A stretch of 64,000 bases of DNA from Trichoplusia ni (lineage: Eukaryota; Arthropoda; Insecta; Lepidoptera; Noctuidae), in NCBI RefSeq assembly GCF_003590095.1, contig NC_039481.1:11811895-11875894 (forward strand). Direction: 5' to 3'. A model generated the notes under the pieces. The model had not been told where the DNA came from and ran no database searches. It saw nothing but the letters and a program-made list of their open reading frames with translations. Numbering within the stretch: the first letter of the stretch is position 1; every line of letters starts with the position of its first letter. Below, one piece after another: positions 1 through 13,995 of the stretch. The translations under genes were made by a program, and so were the position numbers.

Positions 1-3000
1 TGAGCCGCATTTCTGTATTTCGTTACACTTTGTGCTAGCGCTTTAGTGGGGCTTTGGTCGTTAGTTCTAACTACGTATAGAAATCTAGATATAGAACTAG
101 ACTGTACAACCGGTTTTTAGGATAAAACGAATAAGTACGTATTGGTATACTTTTCAGTTTTAGATCTGGAAAATTGTTGTACTTGGTAGCTAAAAAAAAC
201 TTGAAACGCAATTTGAATTATTACACACAGCACCTAAAGTTACCTCTACTAGTAACTTCAAGTGCATAGGCATTACAGTGAGGCCGGCAGCAGGCAGACA
301 AGAGGTGTTCTCGAGTTAGCCAAACACGAGACAATGCGGTAGACTCAGCCAGTACCGAGGCGTCACGCGTCTGGTGCATGTGACACGAGACCTACCACTG
401 TTTCGGGTATTATTAACATGAGCTTACGTCATATACAACCTCAAGCAAACATTTATGCAGATCATGACTAACAAGGAGTAAGTCAATACTATGCCGTTAC
501 AAAGTCAGTTGGTTGTATGACTTATAATCTGACCTAAAACCAAGAACGAGACTATCAAAATCAACAATAATTTATATGCTGTTGCTTGTTTTTTTAGTTA
601 TCAATTTATTACAGATTTTAGCGCAAATAGCTAAAGTAATAGTGTAGTAGTGAATAAGTAATAACAAAATCATAATTGTATAAACCAATTCCCAACCCAG
701 GTAAGGGCAGAAATTTAAAATTTTAAGATCTTTGTTAAAACTTTTGGGTATATCGACCTCCATCCTCCGGTCGATAAATATTAGTTATTTACAAGTTGAT
801 CATGTGTATTGTTTCACTCAACCCGTAATGATGAAGTGGATCTGTTAGACGTCGGCTCTTGTGCTACAATCGTCAGTGTGCCAGCGGTACTCCACAGTGC
901 AGCGGACTCCGGCCTGATTGAATTACCCGGCGCCGCAGTCACTGTACCTCTGGCTCGACTCTCCTGATAAAGCCCCTAATCAAATCATATCGGCGTTTAT
1001 TCTCTTGTTTAATAACCTCATTTTGTCTGTTTCTAACACAAACGAAGTTGACAATTAGTAGATACTGCTGAAATGTGGATTTGTAAACAATACATAGCTC
1101 ACGTGATTAATGTAATATTATTTTATTAAATTAAATCCATGCTAATAGGTAAAATAGGTAAAGTTTGATTTTATTTGTTGATTTTTTTGGGAATTTGCAA
1201 CTAAAATCGTCCAACAGGCGCACTCACAAGTCATCATCAATAATGAAATCTTAAGAAACAACAGTATCAAAATAATATATCGTAAGTATTTTATTTTTAA
1301 GCATATTCAACTGATAAAGCTCGACTAAATCAAAAAAATCTTTTTTCTATCGGCAAATTGCAAGGTCTATTCACTTAATTGAAAAACCTTGTGAATTTGA
1401 AAATGTGAGGAAAGCCTTCAACCTCAGGACTCGAACGGATTGCAATGCTATTGATGTCAAGAACTTCTATTAGATTATTAAGGATCCTTCTCTTGCACCC
1501 TTCTTTGAACTAGAGATTACTTACTGCCGGTGTTACGTAAGAAAAATATTCGTTTTACAGTTCCGCGATTGCCAGTAATGGAATAATAAAGTAGGTATTA
1601 AGAACTCTTTGTAATATCTGCTGTCCTAGGCGTCTTTAATATTTAAAGTACATTTTATTTTATATCGAAATAAGACGTCAGATCCAATGCGTCTTATAAA
1701 TGATTTTTTTAAGAACACTACTCAGATTTTATTATCTTGTGGGCTGTTTTTGTACACAAATGGGATTAACCTTAATTATAATCAATTTTATAAAATTACT
1801 TACTAATTTATTTGGCCTAACATTAGTGACATCTTAATTTACGTCCCAACCAAAATGTGTTAATGTACAGCTAGTGTTAAAAGAAATTGAGATGAAAGCG
1901 TACTAACTTTAGCAAGCGTCATAATGTTGTCAGCGCTGTCACGGGCAATTGTCTCGAGCGACGTGTAGTCGTGTACCGACAGCGTGCACCTCTCCCGCGC
2001 TCTGCTAGCCTGGCACATCACTACCACTGCCAGCTTATTTCATGGCTGGATGACTACTGAGTATCTTGCACAAATAGATAGCATCAGTTCCTTTAAACTA
2101 AAAATATAACATGTTCAAAATAATATCACAAACCTGGGCGGCGCGGTGCCACGAAAACAGTGTTCAAGCGTTCTACGCGTGCACAAGAAATAACGACAAG
2201 GTTAAGACTTAAGTAACTTTGTTAGCGGACCTTTAAAAAACTTTGAGAAAAAGTGATCACATTGAATGTAATGACCGCTAAATAGGCAATAACAATGCGA
2301 GCGATATCCTTCCGATGTTAATCACGTCGTATCAATAAATTGGCGACTGTAGCGACCAGCTGTGTCGGTAAAATGTTGGTATTTGTGTTTTAATATATGC
2401 GCGGTCACGCTACCTTTATTGTGCTTTAAGCATTAACATACATACCCTTCGCAGCTAGGACAAACGAAAGTAGCCTCTATCTCCGCTGATTAAGATCTAA
2501 GCGGAAGGTAAACGTAAGTGTGTATTCCGGTAGCTGCATTGCCGTTGTGTAAACGACATTGGCTTTTCAATACGAAACAACAATACAATAATTATCGAGA
2601 GCGTACACCAGTATCATTTTAACGTAATGAAAATTGATATGACAACTTTTTGCGTTTTATAAATCTGACACTCGTTCATTCAGGAGCGGGGAACATTTCG
2701 GTAATGCTCTTTGAGGCATTAGGAGGAAAATATTGATAAATTGTATGCTATATCACTTTTAATGGCAAAATGAAACATTTAATGTTTGACATGTTTATAT
2801 TTGATCGTTTTTCTCAACTTTCCGGCTGCTATTGTAATGATAAGTAATTTTTGTTTCTTGTGATTTTAACTAGATGTCGGACTTATTTTAAGTTTTGTAT
2901 TTTTTTTCCATGAATATTTAGCAAAAAGACCTTCAATTATAATGAAGACCTAACGTGAGTTTACGTTTGTATAATTCTCATCAGCCATCTATAAAAGTAA

Positions 3001-5912
3001 TACTAACTCTCTCATCAATAACTCATACAAATAGTTTGTGAAGAAAATCAATTGATCCTGTCCGAACACCATGTCCATTTGATTCACAGAATCAGTGTTT
3101 CTCTACAAGGCTCGCAGGCGACACGCAGTAGCGGCACTCCATAAAGCGGGTTATAAAAGCTAGTTTATTATGAGAGTATTGTATGAAATATGTGGGTGTT
3201 ATTTTTCCTTATCCTTAACGTTATTCCGTCCTTATGTCATGGTGTTTTGGAGGGTTATAGCTCCTTGCCTCTCATAAGTCATTACCGTAAATACCTCATC
3301 ATCTTGTGATTATGTTTCTTTTTACTTTATATTATTTTCTTGATGGAATTTGTGCACAGAGACGATTTTTCTTTATTGTTAAGATTGAAGGCTTTTTGAG
3401 TTATTACCCTGTGCTGCTAGAGTTATTTTCGGAGTATTATAAATGCTTACTTAAGCAATATGAAGCAGGATTAAACATACGTTACAATAGAATTGATCTT
3501 ATGCAGCGCTTTCGTCAGAAATGCGCAGGTATTTATTTTTAAAATCAATAGAACGGAATTATTCTAGACTTATAATAAATCGAACATAGTACAGAGAACT
3601 TGTGTTTTAGAAATGTAAAGTAAGTTTTGTAGCCTGAAAAGTATCTCAAGAACAGAGGTTACTGAATAAACATGTTTGAGAGAAATTCAATGAGTGAAAC
3701 ATAAATCCAGGCTTTATAATTTATTTTGTCTTGTGAGTGCACTTTATAGACATAAATCTCTCATGCAATAAAATATATGTTCCGTGTGGGAATCGAAGGA
3801 AGACCGTAAAAGCTAAGCTTGAATCTAAAGCTCTTGAGTGAATACTTAAATCGTGATTGTGCCTTGTTGGACCTAAAACATCGACATTTTAAAATACATT
3901 AGTTATTTAATTATTTAGCACGCGACCTGGCCTCAGCTAATGATTAAGGACTCCGATTGGATCCGAAACTAGAATAAATAAATAATGACGATTTTTTTTA
4001 TAATAATATTCCAAAATTATCTATTTACTTATATTTCGTTAATATAGAAAGAGAATACCTTGTCAAATCAGGTAAAATCAATATAAACGTCCGTAAGTAG
4101 GTCCCAGGTCCCAGTCGGCACGAGGTCTATCGAACGTATTGGAACGCGGACACTTTTATGAGGTGGTGTCCCGAGAGCCCCGCGGGACTCCTCGCTGTGG
4201 GGACATGTACCACTTGTACACGTTTACTATGGATTTATGGGACGTTTATGGACCGCTAGCTAGTCTCAAGTGTACTCTAATGTTGGACGACAGATTAAAA
4301 GTAAAACTCGGTAGCTCTTAATATTTGAAGCATCGTGATTTATAGGACGCAATTGAGTTATATTTTATTGATATGACTGAAAACGGCTCAATATTTTCTG
4401 AGATTGGGTACATTTGTGACAGTAGAAATGCTACTTCAAATTCGACTGAATTGGATTTCATTAAAAAAACAATGTTATAATGTATAAAATCTGCTTATTG
4501 TCATCAATTCCAGCTTTATTTCAAGTTATGAACCTATTCCTATGAGTATTATAACATATTATTAACCATAACAAAACAAAACCAAGCATCTACGAAATAA
4601 ACAACCGCGTATCATGTTTTCAATCTCCTAAATAAACAAGAAACATCAGAACACAAAATAATAACATCACATTATTATTTCTGCCACTGAGCTACACAAC
4701 ATATAGAGTTACATCACGTTGTCCGTATAAGGTCCAAAGTTCAAGGTATAACATATTATAGGAATCGGATCCCATAACATGCTCAATAGGGTCTCGGTTT
4801 ACGTAATCCCGTGATAGAAAAATCGTGTGAAATGAACAAATTCCTCTGAGAGCTACCCGAGTGTTCCAGTAGTCAGGGAGTAAGTCTGTAAGCTCACCAT
4901 TAGTGAAACAGAGCTTACACTGGTTTGATTCCTTGATTTCATTCAGTTCATGAAAATGTGAATTGTTTTGAAAAAGATGAACTACGCTTCCGCTGGATTT
5001 TTATTTCCTCCGGTTTTGTTCCCTCATTTTCTGTTTGAGTTGTCAACATAACTAAAGAATCGACGAATACTACAATAACGTTTGTTACTACGACTGTGAC
5101 CAAACCTTTCAATGAACTTCCGACAGGCTACACCCTAATCCGTTGTTGTCCAACATTAATTAGATGTCATAAACCACGTATCGCGTAACTCAGACTTAAT
5201 CGGGCTGAAAAACTTTGCGTAACGCAAACAGAGGGCAATGATTTAATAACGAGTGCTATTATGGTGGGTCATAATTCATTTTCGCATTAGGATGGGGCGC
5301 GGCGGGGGCGGCGGGTGTACAAGGGTACGGGGGGGGGGGATCATGACCCACGTCCAGGACTAGGACACCATGATGCTAGTTACGAGACTGTTAAAAGTTG
5401 GGAAGAAACCAGTTTGCTCTACATTTTTAAAGTATTCGTAACGATTTCAGAGCTCACGAAGCTTTTTAATTTTTGTTTTTTGGTCGGATAATAATGCGGT
5501 TCAGTTATGTCAATTAATTAATTTATTATTTTTACAATCAATGTAGAGATGGGTCTTTTATAGTAAGGATAACCGGCAACAGTGATGGAAATACAAAATT
5601 AAATACTTACAAACAATACAATGAAAAAAAAGCGAGACATAAAAATATAGTTGTACCTACAACAGAATTATTTCGTAATCATTGTTCTAAGACCACGTTT
5701 TCTTTGTTGTCGCTCTTACGTAAATGTGTTTCATCTAGTAATCACTTAGTGAGCCTTGTTTTTTGAGTTGGCAACACAATTGTCTCAGTATGTCTTGGAA
5801 TTGTTCTTTTTTTATACATTGTCTTGATGTTTTATGAATAGAAAAGTGAAATTGCTATTTATTAGTAGTATTGTGTGATATGAGGGCGTTGACACGCTAT
5901 TATTATATTTAA
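1..5912. other. Non-coding sequence, probably intron or upstream flank; nothing recognised
   Basis: AT-rich, with only short chance open frames and no codon structure, tRNA or clear transposon end. Mixed-composition stretches with higher GC lie near 850-990 and 1925-2035 and could be conserved non-coding DNA, though nothing in the sequence proves this. A G-rich patch ends in an 11-G run at 5329-5339. Confidence 0.6.
5329..5339 (+). repeat. Poly-G run (11 G)
   Basis: Eleven consecutive G at the end of a G-rich stretch starting near 5291 (ggggcgcggcgggggcggcggg). Several G runs lie close together, so a G-quadruplex is possible. It may also be an assembly-sensitive homopolymer. Confidence 0.85.
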
Positions 5913-6198
5913 CTAGCTGACCCAGCAAACGTTGTTTTGCCTGATAAATTATTTTTAGTTGTATGTATTTTTTCATGCCACATTATAAAAAAATAAGAAC
6001 AAAAAAAATCATCCAAAAAGTAAAATATTTTTTTTTAGTGTGAGCAACACTTATCACTTAGGGGTATGAAAAATAGATGTTAGTCGATTCTCAAACCTAC
6101 TGAATACGCATATAAAATTTGGTAAAAATCGGTTGAGCCGTTTCGAAGGAGTACGGGAACTAACATCGTGACACGGGACTTTTATATAGGTATTAGAA
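5913..6198 (-). mobile_element. Lepidopteran interspersed repeat, 'ctagctgacccagcaaacg' tail
   Basis: Begins ctagctgacccagcaaacgt, continues with ggggtatgaaaaatagatgt (about 6061) and aaaatcggttgagccgtttcg (about 6125), and ends near gacacgggacttttatatagg. I recognise this block order from many lepidopteran introns as a non-coding tail of a retroposon, probably LINE-derived. The family name is uncertain. The strand is inferred from other elements whose 3' ends read cagctag. No protein-coding part and no clear target duplication are seen, so this is an old truncated copy. Confidence 0.75.
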
Positions 6199-6480
6199 GA
6201 TAATTTCCGATATTTCTTGGTTGCTTTGGAAAAACCTCGTCTGAGGTCTTACAATGATAATATTCTGAGATATGTAAATCTCTGACTGTCTTCGTTCAAC
6301 TACCTTGCGCACTTAACTAAAGACAAGATTATGTTTAGCCATTGTCAATGTAATACAAAAAGTAAATATACGTCAACAGGTACGAGGGTGTTACCAATAA
6401 GTCGTTAGTATAAGTCTTAAAGTATGGCAAGATTTATTTGAATGGTCTAGAAAGTGTTTTACATTTTAATGCAGATCTAT

Positions 6481-6531
6481 ACAGAAGAATACAGCAAGTA
6501 TTAGATACAGAAGAATGCAGCAAATCTATAC
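6481..6531 (+). repeat. Imperfect 26-bp tandem duplication
   Basis: Unit 1 (6481-6506) and unit 2 (6507-6531) both begin acagaagaat(a/g)cagcaa and then diverge slightly. Two copies only, most likely a local slippage duplication. Confidence 0.75.
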
Positions 6532-7794
6532 TGTTAATTTGTAATAAGATGTGAGGTATTAATGTTTAGAATATTTTAATTTTATACATTTGCATGCCTA
6601 CTGGCAAAATATGGCTGAACGAATGTTACTTTTATGTCACCACTAATGTAATATCCATATTTGCAAATAAATATCTTTTATATTTATCTTTAAAAAGAAA
6701 ATATTCTCATATGATTTTTGGTAAGATTTCAGGCATTCGTAATTTGCACTTAACGTAACTTGAAATACACTGATTATTTTTTTGGTTGGTTGGTACTTAT
6801 AGACACTAACATAAACCATTAGTGCTGTAACCTAAACATTAACAAACAACGATCTAACTCATGAACTTAATTACAATCAAGTAATATTTACGGGACACCA
6901 ACTTGAAACACCATTCACGTTAAACTGATAAACTTACTTTGATTAAATTCACGAAAACTTTAAACTCCAAATCAAAGGACAAAGTTGCAAGTCGCTTGGC
7001 ATTCTGTAAATTTGCCAAATTCCTGTTCGCAGTGGACCGGGGCCGGCGCTACCTCACACAGACCTCCCGATGTTTGGCTAACATTAAAATTGGTTTATGC
7101 AAATGTAAATTACGTACATTAGTAAGTCGACGCATGCGACGCGACGCGGCCGCTAACTACGTGTTATCATGTTTAAGTAAAATATTTAATTGTTTCATTC
7201 TGTCTCTCTCATTACCTTAATAGTAGTTCTGTCATTTGTTCTGCTTCCATTAATAATATTGGGGTCAGATGGAAGTGGTGTCACTGTGTGTTTCAGTAGA
7301 CGTTTTCCGACACGAGCAGTAGGTACGAATTTTAAGATGCTTGTGACCTTCCCGACGCGTGGTACTACCTGTACCACCAGCAGTCAGTCTCCTGCTCATT
7401 ACTCAACCAAACCCATCCATACTTTAATTTACGAGCCCCTTAACTTCCTTCGTGACGTACAAATATAACCCCGACCGTTAATGTACAAAAATCATTCTTT
7501 TATTCACAATCCGATTGAATATTCCGTCTAGAAATCGCTATCGGTTTAAAAACGAACGCTAAAACGGATCGCATAAATTTGCATGACAAACGCGCGCCGC
7601 ACCGGGGGACATTACTTTTTTTTAAGAAAAATATGACGACCTTCCCCCGATGGAGTTTCCAGGTCTATTTCCATAAATAATAAATAACGATCGAGGACGG
7701 AGCAAAAAGTATTTGGTGATATTTATTCTGTTCGCGAATTTTTATCCACTTATCGGGTTTTTCTGTCGTTTGAAGGAATCGTCGGCCCACGACC

Positions 7795-7862
7795 GAGAGC
7801 TCGCCCGCGCCTCGCCCGCGCCCGCGCTCGCGCTCGCGACCCGCGCGCTCCAACCTCCTCAT
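7795..7862. repeat. CpG-rich island of short cgcccgcg/cgctcgcg repeats
   Basis: Almost pure C/G with runs of cgcccgcgcc and cgctcgcg in an AT-rich setting. The open frames on both strands here result from the composition and show no protein family features. Confidence 0.7.
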
Positions 7863-8720
7863 CCTCCCGTATTGCATGCCGAGTGTACCTATCGCTACAG
7901 ATGTTAAAAGATAACCAGACTTCGTTTTTCTTTTTGAGATTGTTTGTTTGTTAAAACAAAATCAAATGTATTTTTATTACTCTGTGAACGATTCAAACTG
8001 TAACTAGCATTTTTTAAGCAAAAACAAATTATTTAGGTATTTCTTTTAATGAACTGAACGTGAACTCTACGCTATGCAGAGTTATATCATAAACACTTCT
8101 ATATATATAGTAACAACGTAGTCTACGATAGTAACCTTGTTTGTCAAATACAAATTCTGTTCCAAAATTAAAACATAAATATTTATTACATAAACATTGA
8201 TGCCCTTACCGTATGTACATATGTATATCCATAGCCCACAACATTGATTATAAAGTTTGGGTAAAACACCGGCACGTCCCGTTAATAGTTCCGAGCAATT
8301 AATATTGGAAATTAATGACGGACGAAGAACAACACGCATTGACAACGAATTGGAAACGTGATTGCGTTAAGTAACAAAATTACGGTTTTTGTTGTATAAT
8401 TACTGTTATCGGAAGTTAATAATGGATAAATACTGTGTTTACTTAAAAATAACAAAAATGTATGTCAAACATTTATTATTTAAAATTGTCATTTTACGTA
8501 AAGTGACGCTGGTAATCTAATTTGTAATGTCACAAATGGCCTTGTGAACGTCCGTCAAAAGTTGCTGTAGTGAGTTTTTCAACAATTCATTATTTACCCG
8601 AAGCTTAATACATTCTTCTAATAGTTACGTGGAGGCGAGCACAAAGAGCCGTCATATGACCTCGTGCACGACTTCACCTGTCACTTGATGAGTGACGTCA
8701 GTCAGAGCCGCCGAGCGCTG

Positions 8721-8746
8721 AGCACCCAGCACCCAGCACCAGCACT
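8721..8746 (+). repeat. agcaccc short tandem repeat
   Basis: Two perfect 7-bp units (agcaccc) followed by two shorter agcac(c) units. It lies about 20 bp from a CRE palindrome at 8693-8700. Confidence 0.75.
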
Positions 8747-8904
8747 GTGCTGACCCACTTCAGTAAATTGGCTTCGAATATTTGTTCACGCAACAATAGC
8801 TACAAACAACCCACTATAGCTATCAAACGGAATCAATAACAATAATTGTAGAATAAGCAGCTTTTATAAAAAAAAAAACAATTTAACAGATATAATGCGA
8901 ACTG

Positions 8905-9127
8905 AGGGTTCCGTACGAATAGCATGAATAAAAACAAGTTAGAACTTTTAACTTTATAAGAACAAGTTAAACAAGCACATAAAATTGATCATCTCTAAAA
9001 AAATAACAATCTAACTATTACAGATTATAATGTAAAGCCAAGTAACAAGCAGGCAGTGCAGACGGACAGACAGTGGAGCTATAGTAATAGGATTCTGTTT
9101 TTACCCTTTCAACACGGAACCCTAAAA
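8905..9127 (-). mobile_element. Lepidopteran 'agggttccgt' repeat, copy 1
   Basis: Flanked by agggttccgt (8905-8914) and its exact reverse complement acggaaccct (9114-9123), followed by aaaaa. The interior carries the hallmark gacggacagacag (9061-9073) and a degraded gtaatagga...ttaccctt block. On the minus strand this reads tttttagggttccgt...cctattact...ctgtctgtccgtc, the order of a very common lepidopteran repeat. No coding capacity. Whether the family is a MITE or a SINE-like element is not settled by this copy. Confidence 0.8.
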
Positions 9128-9496
9128 ATACTGCCAAAGCTAAAATGAAAGCTTTTTTTACAATTTCAATACGGGAAAATCTATCATAATTTGCCTAACC
9201 ATATTTTCTTTAATCTATCAAAATGATACTACTCTGTTTGATTGGATTTTAAAATGTTTATTTTATTTCATTGAATTAAATTAATATTGTTTTTTTTATG
9301 AATTAATCAAACTAAACTACATAAAATCATACTGAAATAAACACTTTGTATTAAAGCTCGTTACAATCACAATAAGTAAACCGGGTCAAATTTGTCCCGA
9401 CGGCTCCGCAGGGACCGACAAAGTTTGCGTAGTGGTCACTGGGAGACCTTGATAAATATATCACAAAATTTCTACCTCATAAATTATACTTAGATA

Positions 9497-9513
9497 CACT
9501 ACTACTACTACTA
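9497..9513 (+). repeat. (CTA)n microsatellite
   Basis: About five and a half copies of cta, ending at ctaggtc. Confidence 0.85.
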
Positions 9514-10603
9514 GGTCAAAAAATAATTCATGAATGTCGGACTCTGCTACCTTACGTCCTGCACTCAATTTGAACGTGACGTGTAACGCACAAAGTTCAT
9601 CCACCCAACCAGTTTTTATTCAAGTTACATACCGGTCTGTTTTTCGAGAAAAAGGACCAAAAAAAACACAAGGATAATTTCTGCCATATTCAGAGGAACC
9701 CAAAAAAAGTGTCTAAAACAAATTGATCATTTAATTCACAACCCCTGACCCCTGACGACACCGATACTTTGGTAAACGGTATTGAATAAATAATTCTACT
9801 CGATCCGACGACAAAAGTTGTTTTCTTTTGTTACGTTACCTTTTGTGTTGGGAAATTACAAACAACCTAATTCGAATACGTTGAATACCCATTAAACTGA
9901 ATAACAAAAAGACAGCTGATAAATTCTTGCTTAGTTTCAGGACACCCTTTGTTTACACTCAGCCAATTATACTCTACTCCTCAACTGTAAACGCTTTTAA
10001 TAAGAAAAATAATATTTGTAAACGTGAAATAATGTCAACTATTTAAAGTACTTTTCCTTGTAATATCTCCTAATTCAAAGTTTCACGTTTAGATTTTAGA
10101 AACTGTTGGGTTATTACCGTTAAACCATACCCACCAATTATGAACTAGACACTTGACTCTCCAATAACGAATAATTGCTTGAAACCATTCACCTAAGAAC
10201 TGCCTTAATTAACAGTACAATTCACATCGAAATCTGAGTTCGCAATGTCCGTCTATATTTACCGGCCGGGGTCGGTGGCGCCCCCTGGCGGGCACCGTGC
10301 GTCGTTTAATTATGCCGAGAAGTGATTCTCCATCAAAGCCTCCCCGCCAATTACACACGCAAATTGAACCGCGACAGCCTTCACTCCGGCCTGATCAACT
10401 GGGATCGTTGGTCCCTGCGCCGGTTCAAGGAATTAAAAAGTATTTCGGTCCAACATTCATTCGTTCGTGATGGAATACATTCCCATTGTTCTTATTGTAT
10501 TTGTGAATAGAAAATTCATTTTCTATAATTATAGGAATTAAATCCAAAATATACTGAATTCTGAAATTAAAGAGAAACAATCCAACCGGCCACGACACGC
10601 CTC

Positions 10604-10617
10604 TACACACACACACT
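10604..10617 (+). repeat. (AC)n microsatellite
   Basis: Seven ac dinucleotides in a row. Confidence 0.85.
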
Positions 10618-10747
10618 GATGTTATCTTGAGATTTACTAGGATTGCGGATTTAAGCTTTGAAATAAACACTGCGTTTTATTACAATGAGAGCAGCTCGGT
10701 GCTGTGTGGTGTGCGGGCGCAGCGGGCTCGCGTCGTGCGGCGCGCCG

Positions 10748-10765
10748 CCCCCGGGGCCCCGGGGG
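10748..10765. repeat. 18-bp perfect all-G/C palindrome inside a CpG island
   Basis: C5 G4 C4 G5, identical to its reverse complement. It sits in a GC island spanning about 10695-10772. The function is unknown and it may be composition-driven. Confidence 0.8.
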
Positions 10766-12468
10766 ATGGACACGTTATTTATACTGACCCCTCTAAATAG
10801 GGGATATTCTGAACTAGATCAACGTGCTACCGTCCTTTGAGGAAAACAAAAGCCCCGCCATTTTCTTTTTTTAGTTAAAAAATAAACCATATGGCTATTT
10901 GAAACTCAAAATGTAAAGAATAAATCAAATATTAGTATCGTTTTTGTGACCAAACTCTGACCACAGATAAAATGATAATACATTTGTGTTCATTTATATA
11001 CGGTCAGTAGGTTTCGACTTTTGCACAAACTATGTAAATTTACCATGCCGTCTTGTTTTCATTTACATTGCTAATGCGGTCATACGGCCCGGACACGGTT
11101 CGCTGTCGGCCGGACAATGCCTGTTTTCCGGATAAACTCATCATTTTGAACATAAATTGTAATGTCCCGTAAGGTTGATTCATGACAGCGCCCTCACTGC
11201 TCACACATAGTTAGCATATTGTGCTTGTATATACTTGAATTAATATTCATCATCGATACTCACATTACTCACCCACGCTTTACTGTTATTACTATTTTTA
11301 TTTCATCTACAATATTATTGTAGAGTTAATGTACTTTACAAACATGACTATATAATCAACTACTTATAATATCGCAATAATGTGAAATGTTAAGAATAAT
11401 ATATCAAACTTAATTGAATATATAAATACATATTTTAAGATAACGGATTAACAATTTACTCTAAAACATTACTTTGCAATATGGTTTAACAGCGCTTCTG
11501 TGTGAGTGAAAATGCGTAAATTTATTTAAACTTGCCAGCTCATGCTAGACTAAAATGCTCTTAACTTAACGCTTTTCATATGGCAACTACGACGCGTAGC
11601 AAACATGTAGTCAATTCGTAGCACAGATCACCGTAGCTTCCAAGCAGCGTAGCATGTATTAGTCGCATCTACTACAAAACGTACGTGAATTCAAGTAAGT
11701 TTTTTGTGTTGCTTTAGAATAGGAAGCATTGTACCGGTTCTGCGATTGGATACCGAAGCCTTTTGTACAGGGCCTTTTGTAGTAATATGGGTAGTCTTCA
11801 TTTACTGAGGAAACGGTGGACAAAAATACCTGTTTACACTGTTTTTACGGTGAAAAGTATAAAAGGCGTGTTTTTTAATGAAAATAATGTCTTTTTCACG
11901 TGGTAAAATTATATATCTTGCTTTTTAAATAAAGGTCATCGCCCGGCTTGGCCGTACATCAGGTAGATAAATGAACAATAAACACTTTTTCATTTTCTTA
12001 ATCTTGATAAAACTTGTCAGTATTATTAATAGTCATTATTCAAAAGAATCATTCTCTTTTAAAATATATCCAGCGCCGTGAATTACGTGGGGCTTTTCAT
12101 GTAAATTTATTCCATCAACTCGGACGTTTTAATAAAAAAAAACTTTAGAAACAAAAACTGCATCTCAAATTAGACTCTTGTTTTTTTTCGAGAAAGTAAA
12201 AATGACAGCGTACTTTATTCCTGCTAATTTTAATTTACCCACTATAGGGTTGCGCTTTAGCTCTCTGAAAGGGAATGTTTAGTATTTCAACACAATGACC
12301 TAGATGAGATTAGGAAGCCATATGCAGGGAGCCATTAGCGAGATAGATCTGCTGCTGTTAGATAAATAAATCCAAAACGAGTTTGAGAGCGCATTCGAGT
12401 TCAGACTCAACTAACTTAAGATTAGGGCGGAGCCGAATGCGGTTTATTTATAGTTGGACACAAACTAG

Positions 12469-12476
12469 TGACGTCA
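12469..12476. promoter_or_regulatory. CRE-type palindrome TGACGTCA
   Basis: Exact full CREB/ATF-type site followed by tcgat. It is one of seven exact copies in the window; binding is inferred only from the motif. Confidence 0.35.
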
Positions 12477-13761
12477 TCGATCTGTTATTCAGAGACAAGT
12501 CGCGACGTGACGGAGTGGGCCGCCGGGGAGCAGCACCGCGCTCTAACGTGGAACAAGGAAAAAATAGAAATATGCATTTGCTAGATGTGCTCGCAAATCC
12601 GGCCGCGTGGGATGTTACTTCTCCGAGATGAAAATAAGTTCGAAGCCGAAAATACATTCTACATCTGCTGGAAATGTATTCAATTCCATTTAGGTATGGC
12701 GTTGTTATAACACGTCGAAATGTCAAAATGTAGAGTAGTGCAAGATTTGGGTTATTCCGGGTTAATCTTCTTTGTGAATAGTACTAATGAAAATATTGTA
12801 TAATAGAAATTTATTTACTATTACGGATCACGCATTCATGTAACTTCAAGTTTTTTTTAAGAACACTAAACATGTTAATAAATATTTTGCACAAATTATA
12901 ACTAAAGCTACATTCAATGGAAAAATGACCTAAAACAACATTGAAGACTGAATGAAAAAGTCAATTTGAATAAAATACTATTGTAATACCTTATTATGCA
13001 GTATAATGAGACCTTTTCGGTTTGATTACAAGTTGATAGATTAGAATCGCTTCGATAAGAAGCGAGGGCTAATCCCTTATTACAATGGACTTACAGCGTG
13101 TTCCCCACATTACATTCTGATAACACGAACTGTTATATCGTGAATAACTTGACACCAATATCACATGTAATTGGCTTTCTGTCTTTAGCTGATAGCTAGT
13201 TTAATCCCGAGATATAACGAGGTCGTTTTATCATGTTTTAACATAAAAAGGTACCTAGTTAACTGAAACCTTGTCAAGACACAGGTTGTTTTTAAAGACA
13301 ATAAAAATAAGAAATGTTCCTTCCTCATGTTTTGTAACAAACAGTTTCGTTTTCAAGATTTTTCTTTATTTATTTCGTATTAAAACTTGTCCCACTAACC
13401 AGCGTGCTGTATCTGCTCAGACCCTCGTACACTTGCTCGGTACCCTCACATATTTCCGGTTACAATAACCTATTTATTATAACAAAGAAAAAATGTATAT
13501 GTTCATCCCACGTTCATCCTCTGAAGCTCTCACGTAACCTCGTATTATTATTAATAATAAAAGGGGATACAGATCCGTCCCACAAAGGGAACAGTAATAA
13601 TCTTGAATAACAAAAACATACATTTTTATACGATGCCGATGAATCGGAGACTTCTATATAATATAATCGACAATACTTGTTCGTTTCAAATGCATTTATG
13701 TAGAGCTGTCTAATTGAAAATAAAAAATATTGTGTTCGGAATAAATCTCTGAGAAACACTT

Positions 13762-13995
13762 TATTTTTTAGGCTTGGGTTTTAAAAGGGAATAGAACTCT
13801 ATTACTAAGGTTCTTCTTTTTACCTGTCCGTCTGTCACTAACCTGTATCGCACGAGCCGTGAAATATAGACAGTTGGAATAATAAAACAAATGATTTATT
13901 TCTGTTGCCGGTATAACAGCAAATAAAATGAATATCAAAAATTGCTACGTATTTTAACGGAATCCTAAAGTCTGTCTCGTAGTTGACCGGTTTTA
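13762..13995 (+). mobile_element. Lepidopteran 'ttccgta' repeat, copy 2
   Basis: Starts tttttaggcttgggtttt, then ctctattactaaggtt, ctgtccgtctgtcactaacctgtatc (about 13825-13850), gccgtgaaatatagacagttg, atttctgttgccggtataac and a terminal gaccggttttattttatt. These blocks follow the family order. The copy is diverged and non-coding; an internal part of the longer consensus seems to be missing. Confidence 0.8.

Larger units (their letters stand above)
6199..8904. other. Non-coding stretch with a small duplication, GC island and CRE palindrome
   Basis: Holds a 26-bp imperfect tandem duplication (6481-6531), a very CpG-rich patch (7795-7862), a TGACGTCA palindrome (8693-8700) and an agcaccc repeat (8721-8746). 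No exon is supported. The open frames near 6939-7468 start at non-ATG codons and match no family I know. Confidence 0.55.
9128..13761. other. Non-coding stretch; simple repeats and GC islands only
   Basis: Contains a (cta)n run (9497-9513), an (ac)n run (10604-10617), GC islands at about 10259-10315 and 10695-10772 (with an 18-bp palindrome), and a TGACGTCA site at 12469-12476. No exon with paired splice sites and family similarity was found. Confidence 0.55.

Noticed and set aside
7190..7468. Frame with a hydrophobic start, resembling a signal peptide exon
   Set aside because: It begins at TTG rather than ATG, and no donor of phase 1 needed to join the Ig exon was convincing.
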